Shown piece by piece: positions 45,687 to 50,822 of a DNA stretch of 50,822 nt (its first letter is position 1; each line of letters starts with the position of its first letter). The translations under genes and the position numbers were made by a program. The notes below the pieces were generated by a model. It searched no databases. It was not told the origin of the DNA and was given only the letters and a program-made list of their open reading frames with translations. Source of the DNA: Chloroflexota bacterium. GTDB lineage: Bacteria > Chloroflexota > Anaerolineae > Anaerolineales > Anaerolineaceae. Location: NCBI GenBank assembly GCA_012799995.1, contig JAAZKE010000082.1, positions 1 through 50,822 on the forward strand, read 5' to 3'.

Positions 45687-46588
45687 TGACGGATTTTGTT
45701 CCCCTGCAAAATTTAACTGCTCTGCAAAAACAAAACGACATTGACTGGGTTCAGCGTTGGAATGATCTGGTGATCGCCAGAAACTGGAAATACGAACCGA
45801 AAACGGAGACCGATTTTGACTACTGGCAGAAAAATGCGCGCGATTACTCCAAGCGGGTAATGTCGCGCTGGACGCAACCCGATTCTACCCGTGATTTCCT
45901 TATCGCTGTCATGCAAAAACAACCCGGTGCAACCCTGCTGGATATCGGCGCAGGAACTGGCAACTGGGCGATCCAGCTTGCCCCGTATCTTTCGAAGGTG
46001 ACTGCCATTGAACCCTCAGCTGGGATGCGAATGGTGTTTGAAGAGGTTATGCGTGGCCAAAAACCACCGATCGGAAATATCACTCTGGTGAACGGAAAAT
46101 GGCCAGAAGTAGAGACGATGCCGCATGATTTCACCTTGTGTTCCCACGCAATGTATGGTTTTGCGGATTTGCGTTCCGCTCTCGAAAAAATAAATCGAGT
46201 CACCCGAGATACCTGTTTCCTGCTGATCCGTGCTCCCCAGCCAAATGACCCGCTTGCCAGGCTTGCGCGGAGATTTTGGGGACATCCTGACGACAGTCCC
46301 AATTTCCACGTGCTCTATAACGCCTGCCTACAGCTTGGCATTTACCCGAATGTCCTGTTTGAGGAAGCCTCGCGACCGCATCCCCGCCGCTATGAGTCAC
46401 CCGATGCAGCGCTGAAAGACCTCCGAATGCGCTTCCATCTTGCAGAAACCGACGCGGGGATCAATGTGATTCGATCGATTTTGGCGGAGAATCTGAACCG
46501 GAATGAATCCGGCAGCTGGACGCTTGCGATGCACGTGAAGGTTGCGCTGGTTTACTGGAAACCATCTCACAACCCGATCATCTCCTGA
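45686..46588 (+). CDS. SAM-dependent methyltransferase, class I
   Basis: This protein has about 300 residues from the ATG at 45686, which overlaps the GT4 stop and has GGGAG upstream; the open frame reaches back to 45596 inside the glycosyltransferase gene. Motif I is LLDIGAGTGNWAIQLAP (84-100), followed by AIEPSAGMRMVF and a motif IV-like FTLCSHAMYGFADLRSALE. It probably methylates a sugar or lipid-linked intermediate of this locus, for example as chain terminator (inference). It is the last gene of the plus-strand run. Confidence 0.85.
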   Translation: MTDFVPLQNLTALQKQNDIDWVQRWNDLVIARNWKYEPKTETDFDYWQKNARDYSKRVMSRWTQPDSTRDFLIAVMQKQPGATLLDIGAGTGNWAIQLAPYLSKVTAIEPSAGMRMVFEEVMRGQKPPIGNITLVNGKWPEVETMPHDFTLCSHAMYGFADLRSALEKINRVTRDTCFLLIRAPQPNDPLARLARRFWGHPDDSPNFHVLYNACLQLGIYPNVLFEEASRPHPRRYESPDAALKDLRMRFHLAETDAGINVIRSILAENLNRNESGSWTLAMHVKVALVYWKPSHNPIIS

Positions 46589-46601
46589 ACTGATATATAG
46601 C

Positions 46602-46636
46602 AAAATGGAGCCGGAATGTTACCGACTCCATTTTTT
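46602..46636. terminator. Bidirectional terminator
   Basis: ATGGAGCCGG pairs with CCGACTCCAT around AATGTTA, with a single C/A mismatch. It is flanked by AAAA on the left and TTTTTT on the right. It lies between two convergent genes (methyltransferase and binding protein), so it probably ends both transcripts. Confidence 0.85.
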
Positions 46637-46661
46637 GAGCTGCTTGCCAAATATGAGACAG

Positions 46662-47726
46662 TTAGTTGACCATCTCGGGTTCAGCCAGGTAGGCATTCAC
46701 CAGATTCTCACGAATCACGTCTTCAGAAAGCCCGAACCACTGATAAAACTTCACAATTTCCTGCTCTATATCAATATCTTCTGCGAGTTCAGGATGGATC
46801 GTTTTGAACGCCCACAACAGTCCAAGCCCCCAGCGCGGTGAAGCTGAATCCCAGCTGAGCGTATCTTTACCAAATGGATAGATCTGCTCATCCTTGACAG
46901 CACGCAGGTCTGACCAACCGGGTTCACTGACCAGTTTTTGTACGCTGGCTTTTGGATCAGCAAAATAATTGACTACCAGAATAACATCCGGATCCCAGGC
47001 AGCGATTTGTTCAAAATTGACATCCGACCAGGAATTGGGGTTGAGCCCAATATCGAGCCAAACCGGGTCCCCGCCAGCCATCGATACCAACTCAGTCTGC
47101 AGCCAACCTTCTGGAGAAACTTTCAGCACATAAGCGCCGTCAGATTCGGAATACTGAAGCAGCAAAACTTTCGGTTTTTCGCTCAAATCCTTTGTCTTCT
47201 CAGTGACCGTATTGACAATCTCATCATAGTAAGCGATGATTTCTGCTGCGCGTTCTTCCTCGTTAAAAATCTTTCCCAACATCGGAATTTCTTTATGATA
47301 ATCTTCAATCGATTCAAAACTAAGGTAGACAACCGGGATGCCGGTTTCCTCATAGGCCAATCCCGCATCTTCGCGAGTATAACTCTTCAAAAAGATCACA
47401 CTGGGTTTTAATGCGGCAATCGCTTCCACGCTTGAATCTTCAATCGCTTCAAAACGATCTGCCAACAGCGACTGGAATTTGCCTTTGTCCTGACCACCAA
47501 TGGTTGCTGCCATATGACCGGTGGCATTAATAAACAAATATGGCGCTTCACTGATCGTGGCAGTCTTTTTGCCGGCGACTACACCTAAAGCCGGCGGTGC
47601 GTCAACCGTTACTTCACGTTCCAGAATATCAACAACGGACACATTTTCCGCGGATACGATGCTGATGCCAAGCAATAGAACAGCTAAAACAACACACCAC
47701 ATTAACCAAAAATGCTTCTTATTCAT
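46662..47726 (-). CDS. Metal-chelate ABC transporter substrate-binding protein
   Basis: This periplasmic-binding protein of the FecB/BtuF type has DILEREVTVDAPP near the N-terminus, the central IAALKPSVIFLKS strand and SWDSASPRWGLGLLWAFKTI near the end. The start at 47726 (MNKKHFWLMW) has GGAGG just upstream; the open frame reaches 47738. The signal peptide (about 1-26, ending VSAEN) has no lipobox Cys, so membrane attachment would need an uncleaved N-terminal helix. The ligand (ferric siderophore, heme or corrinoid) cannot be told. It is last in the importer cluster, 115 bp after the permease gene, and has its own promoter. Confidence 0.87.
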   Translation of the reverse strand: MNKKHFWLMWCVVLAVLLLGISIVSAENVSVVDILEREVTVDAPPALGVVAGKKTATISEAPYLFINATGHMAATIGGQDKGKFQSLLADRFEAIEDSSVEAIAALKPSVIFLKSYTREDAGLAYEETGIPVVYLSFESIEDYHKEIPMLGKIFNEEERAAEIIAYYDEIVNTVTEKTKDLSEKPKVLLLQYSESDGAYVLKVSPEGWLQTELVSMAGGDPVWLDIGLNPNSWSDVNFEQIAAWDPDVILVVNYFADPKASVQKLVSEPGWSDLRAVKDEQIYPFGKDTLSWDSASPRWGLGLLWAFKTIHPELAEDIDIEQEIVKFYQWFGLSEDVIRENLVNAYLAEPEMVN

Positions 47727-47762
47727 ATCTCCTCCCAATATAAATATGCAGAATTAATACTT

Positions 47763-47792
47763 ATTATATAAGCAAATCTTCTATTATGGAAA
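47763..47792 (-). promoter_or_regulatory. Promoter for the binding-protein gene
   Basis: On the minus strand TTTCCA (47792-47787) and a perfect TATAAT (47768-47763) are separated by 18 bp, about 37 bp before the ATG. An 8-bp palindrome ACAATTGT (47797-47804) lies just upstream of the -35 and could be a regulator site, though it is short. A separate promoter would allow more binding protein than permease, which is common for importers. Confidence 0.5.
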
Positions 47793-47840
47793 TGTGACAA
47801 TTGTAATTATTTATAAACTCAGGAAAATGAATAAGATTTT

Positions 47841-48848
47841 CTACTGCGAAGACCTGGAAAAACTGCTCATGATCGGGATAAAGAGCGATGCGCCGATGAT
47901 CGCAGTGACCACCCCTAAAGGGATTTCAGCGGGAAACAGGACCCGCGCAATATCATCGCATACCATCATCAGGATTCCTCCCAACAGGATCGATGCGGGA
48001 ACGGTATAACGCGTGTTGGCTCCGAAAACCTTGCGGCATAAATGAGGAATGATCATCCCCACCCAGCCCACCAATCCGCAGACAGAGATGCACAAAGCCG
48101 TCACGACCACCGCACAGATCAGAAAAATGGTACGTTCGCGTTTTACATTCACGCTGATCGAATGCGCAGTCTCATCATCCAGCGAAAGCAGGTTCAGGCG
48201 CCAGCGCAGCACCAGCAAAATCGTTGCCGCAAAGAGGATGGGCGGGATAATCGGCAGCACCGTCTTCCAGGTTACGCGTGCGGTACTGCCCAACAGCCAG
48301 AAAGTCAATGTCGGCAGTCTTTCCATTCGATCGGCATAGTATTTGAGCATCCCCAAACCTGAAGAAAACAGTGCAGAGATCGCAATTCCAGCCAGCACCA
48401 GTCGCATCACCCAGTGACCGACATCAAGCGTCCGCGCCAGCAACATCGATAAGAACAGACCACCCATGCCAAAGAGAATCGCAAGAATCTGAATCATGGT
48501 CTGGTTTCCACCCAAGAGCAGGATCGCCAATGCTGCTCCGAAGGATGCTCCCTGTGAAACCCCCAGAAATCCAGGCTCCACCATCGGGTTGTTCAAAATG
48601 GTTTGAAATACGAGCCCCGCCAGCGATAAACTGGCGCCTAATATCAACGACATCACCACCCGAGGCAAGCGGATCTGCAGCAAAATGTTGCGATGGATTC
48701 CCTCCTGAAGAATCATTGTGGGAGACTGCAAACCCGGCTGAGGAAACCTGCCTGACAGCGTTGAAATCGCGAACACGATCACCAGCAACAATGCCATTAA
48801 CGCCAGCCAGATCTCTCTGCTGCGCATGCGCTTTGCACTCAGGTCCAC
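47841..48848 (-). CDS. FecCD/BtuC-type ABC permease, second copy
   Basis: This 335-residue permease has about ten helices. Family landmarks are LRLPRVVMSLILGASLSLAG, NPMVEPGFLGVSQGASFGAA, LLSLDDETAHSISVNV near the coupling helix, CGLVGWVGMIIPHLCRKVFG and the C-terminal EIPLGVVTAIIGASLFIPIM. It differs clearly from the permease at 49626-50600, so the channel is probably a heterodimer. The start at 48848 lies inside the ATPase gene (10-bp overlap); an ATG at 48827 is an alternative. Confidence 0.92.
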   Translation of the reverse strand: MDLSAKRMRSREIWLALMALLLVIVFAISTLSGRFPQPGLQSPTMILQEGIHRNILLQIRLPRVVMSLILGASLSLAGLVFQTILNNPMVEPGFLGVSQGASFGAALAILLLGGNQTMIQILAILFGMGGLFLSMLLARTLDVGHWVMRLVLAGIAISALFSSGLGMLKYYADRMERLPTLTFWLLGSTARVTWKTVLPIIPPILFAATILLVLRWRLNLLSLDDETAHSISVNVKRERTIFLICAVVVTALCISVCGLVGWVGMIIPHLCRKVFGANTRYTVPASILLGGILMMVCDDIARVLFPAEIPLGVVTAIIGASLFIPIMSSFSRSSQ

Positions 48849-49621
48849 AGGACAACCTTTCTCCCGCCAATTTCTACCAGTTCAATTGGCGTCTCATAGA
48901 TAGTCTCCAGGTTATCCTTCGTCAGCACTTTATCCATCGGTCCGGCAACCAGCACTTTCCCTCTTTTCATCAAAATCACCTTGGTTGCAGCAGCAATTGC
49001 AAAATCCGGTTCATGGGAGGTTAACAGAATCGACTTACCCTGTCCTGCCAGACGATGCAGGATATCCAGAAAAAGCCGTTTGTTCCCCAGATCCAGTTGT
49101 GAGGAAGCTTCATCCAGCAGCAACACACCGGTCTGTTGTGCCAGGGCGCGTGCCAGCAGCACCAGCTGCAGCTGTCCGCCGCTCAATTTTGTCACCTTTT
49201 GATTCAAGTAGCGATCCATACCAACTTCATGGATGGCTTCTGTTGTAATTTCCATATCCTCCCTGCCGGGAACATCCAGCGGTTTCAACCAGGGAGTACG
49301 CCCCATACTGACGTATTCCTGCACGGTATAGTCAAACGAGATTTTTTCCTGTTGCGGGACGAAACCCAACCGTTGCCCGATTTCTCTTCGGGAATAGCTT
49401 TGTAGCGGACGCCCTTCATAGCGGATTTCCCCAGCCTCAGGCTTGAGCCTGCCATTGGCCAGTTTCAGCATGGTCGTTTTCCCTGACCCGTTTGGACCAA
49501 GCACCGCTGCAATCTGTCCGGGCTGGAGTGTCAGATTCACGTCCGAAACAGCTAACCCTTCTCCGGTATCATAGGTGAAATTGATCCTGCGCAGCTCAAA
49601 ACGAACCTCATGTACCTTCAT
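48839..49621 (-). CDS. ABC transporter ATPase, FecE/BtuD type
   Basis: This 260-residue ATPase energises metal-chelate import. It has Walker A GPNGSGKTT (42-50), Q-loop Gln90 (FVPQQ), signature LSGGQ (146-150), Walker B VLLLDEASS with Asp170 and catalytic Glu171, and switch His203 (TSHEPD). All residues needed for hydrolysis are intact. It lies between the two permease genes, 4 bp after the first and overlapping the second by 10 bp. Confidence 0.94.
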   Translation of the reverse strand: MKVHEVRFELRRINFTYDTGEGLAVSDVNLTLQPGQIAAVLGPNGSGKTTMLKLANGRLKPEAGEIRYEGRPLQSYSRREIGQRLGFVPQQEKISFDYTVQEYVSMGRTPWLKPLDVPGREDMEITTEAIHEVGMDRYLNQKVTKLSGGQLQLVLLARALAQQTGVLLLDEASSQLDLGNKRLFLDILHRLAGQGKSILLTSHEPDFAIAAATKVILMKRGKVLVAGPMDKVLTKDNLETIYETPIELVEIGGRKVVLWT

Positions 49622-49625
49622 TTCT

Positions 49626-50600
49626 TCACCTTTTTCTCATCAACGCGATAAAAATAATCACGCCAAAAAATGCGGTCAAAACTCCCAATGGGATTTCGAT
49701 CGGTGTCAGCGTACGAGACCCATTATCACAGATCAAAATCAAAATCGCACCAATCAGCATCGCTGCGGGGAGAGCATCGCGTGTATCCGCACTGAACAGG
49801 CGGCGGGCCATATGCGGCACGATTAAGCCAACCCAGCCAACGATCCCGCTCAGGGAGGTTACAGCAGCAACCGCAAACACGGTCACGCTGAGAACGACCA
49901 GCCGCTCCAAAATCACCCGCACCCCCAACGAGGTACCTGTTTCAATATTCAGCGACATCAGGTTCACCCGCCAGCGCAGTAGCCACATCACAATCAGACA
50001 GCACACCACAATGACAATTACGATCGGCAACCCGCGCCAGGTGGTGTAGCCCAGCCCGCCCATCAACCAGAATTCGATTGCATGCAACTGATTGCGCCCA
50101 TCCGCCAACACTTTCAACATCGCCAGCATCGCGCTGAAAAAAGCAGAAACCACGCTTCCTGCCAAAATCAACCGTAGCGTCCAACCACCATAACGAATTC
50201 TCCGAGCAGAAAGCACCGACAAAATCAGACCACATAGTCCGAAACCGATCGCAAGAGACTGTACAATCCCGGCGTGCGATTCGAAAAACACAATTCCCAG
50301 CGCTGCGCCGAAAGCTGCACCCTGCATAACGCCCAACATACCACTGTCCACCAACGGGTTATTGAACACGGTCTGGAAAATCAAACCGGAAGCTCCCAAA
50401 GTCATCCCAAGCAACACACCCAGGATCACACGTGGAACGCGCAAATTATAGAAAACGTTGCTGCCAATTGGATCGTTGGATAGTTCAAAGAGGTTGATAA
50501 AACCCCGCGCCGGATACCTGCCACTCAATAATGACAGGATCACGCAAATAACCAGAATTGCGATCAAAAGAAAATATTTTGCATTTTTCGTCAACGTCAT
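49626..50600 (-). CDS. FecCD/BtuC-type ABC permease, first copy
   Basis: This 324-residue permease has about ten helices. It has LRVPRVILGVLLGMTLGASG, NPLVDSGMLGVMQGAAFGAA, NLMSLNIETGTSLGVRV before the coupling region, SGIVGWVGLIVPHMARRLFS and EIPLGVLTAFFGVIIFIALM. It is the first gene of the importer operon. Together with the second permease it would form the two halves of the membrane channel. Confidence 0.92.
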   Translation of the reverse strand: MTLTKNAKYFLLIAILVICVILSLLSGRYPARGFINLFELSNDPIGSNVFYNLRVPRVILGVLLGMTLGASGLIFQTVFNNPLVDSGMLGVMQGAAFGAALGIVFFESHAGIVQSLAIGFGLCGLILSVLSARRIRYGGWTLRLILAGSVVSAFFSAMLAMLKVLADGRNQLHAIEFWLMGGLGYTTWRGLPIVIVIVVCCLIVMWLLRWRVNLMSLNIETGTSLGVRVILERLVVLSVTVFAVAAVTSLSGIVGWVGLIVPHMARRLFSADTRDALPAAMLIGAILILICDNGSRTLTPIEIPLGVLTAFFGVIIFIALMRKR

Positions 50601-50661
50601 CTGTCAGCCTGATATCTGTTTCGATCAAACAGTGCAATTATGCCATAAGTACGGCCTTTCG

Positions 50662-50690
50662 CCGGAGTTTTCCCTTTGCTCCGGTTTTAT
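50662..50690 (+). terminator. Hairpin with T-run on the plus strand, role unclear
   Basis: CCGGAG (50662-50667) and CTCCGG (50679-50684) form a perfect 6-bp stem, followed on the plus strand by TTTTAT. It looks like a plus-strand terminator, yet no plus-strand gene leads into it. On the minus strand it would lie upstream of the importer operon or in its leader, without a T-run after it. Confidence 0.4.
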
Positions 50691-50700
50691 TCTCAACGTA

Positions 50701-50760
50701 TTGCCTCATAATAAAACGTCACTGAACTGGGTATGGTTGCCTCATAATTGACGTCACCGA
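50701..50760. repeat. Two-copy direct repeat upstream of the importer operon
   Basis: TTGCCTCATAAT occurs at 50701-50712 and again at 50737-50748. In both copies ACGTCAC and GA follow shortly after (50716-50725 and 50751-50760), giving a period of 36 bp. The second copy is slightly shorter in the middle, so an indel separates them. They may be paired operator sites or part of an element that continues beyond the window. Confidence 0.55.
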
Positions 50761-50822
50761 GCAATCTTTAAGATTCGTGCAGTATAGTTGTTTTTCATCT
50801 CCAATAATTCAACCGGATCCAA

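Noticed and set aside
50601-50700. Fur or DtxR operator before the importer operon
   Set aside because: No stretch close to the usual Fur or DtxR consensus was seen. The direct repeat further upstream is a better candidate site but unassigned.
50701-50760. Possible CRISPR start from the two-copy repeat
   Set aside because: The unit is only 36 bp, leaving a spacer of about 12 bp, the copies differ by an indel, and no cas gene is present.
1-50822. tRNA, rRNA or insertion-sequence genes
   Set aside because: The intergenic regions were read on both strands and no cloverleaf, rRNA-like segment, transposase frame or terminal inverted repeat was recognised. Small RNAs cannot be excluded by eye.

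Overview
The window looks like chromosomal DNA of a Chloroflexota bacterium, most likely class Anaerolineae. This is an inference from gene content, not from a database search. The supporting features are zinc-ribbon (C+) forms of S4, S14 and L36, a sortase of a type I associate with Anaerolineae, abundant large YfhO-like and GT-C-like membrane proteins, and intermediate base composition. No rRNA or tRNA gene and no intact mobile element was seen.

Positions 17045 down to 413 (minus strand) hold a nearly complete S10-spc-alpha ribosomal supercluster in the order rplC-D-W-B, rpsS, rplV, rpsC, rplP, rpmC, rpsQ, rplN-X-E, rpsN, rpsH, rplF-R, rpsE, rpmD, rplO, secY, adk, map, rpmJ, rpsM-K-D, rpoA, rplQ, truA, rplM, rpsI. 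It ends at a strong hairpin terminator. rpsJ is missing from its head and infA from between map and rpmJ. An extended -10 promoter and a leader of about 200 nt precede rplC.

From 17480 to 29264 the genes are cell-envelope related. On the plus strand an M28 peptidase is coupled to a YfhO-family membrane protein. On the minus strand are an MgtC-family protein, a very large sortase with its own terminator, and two tandem paralogous GT-C-like membrane proteins.

From 29388 to 33713 (minus strand) is a small catabolic module: a PucR-type regulator, a metal-dependent amidohydrolase and a DAACS-family symporter with altered substrate- and cation-site residues.

From 33935 to 46588 is a surface-polysaccharide locus. 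It has a flippase, a degraded patch with gene remnants, a phosphohexomutase (minus strand), and then a plus-strand run: NeuD/PglD-like acetyltransferase, bactofilin, DegT aminotransferase, PH-domain membrane protein, two GT-C-like membrane proteins, a GT4 glycosyltransferase and a methyltransferase. A bidirectional terminator closes it.

From 46662 to 50600 (minus strand) is a FecCD/BtuC-type metal-chelate ABC importer (permease, ATPase, second permease, binding protein). Upstream of it lies a short region with a 36-bp direct repeat and an unexplained hairpin.
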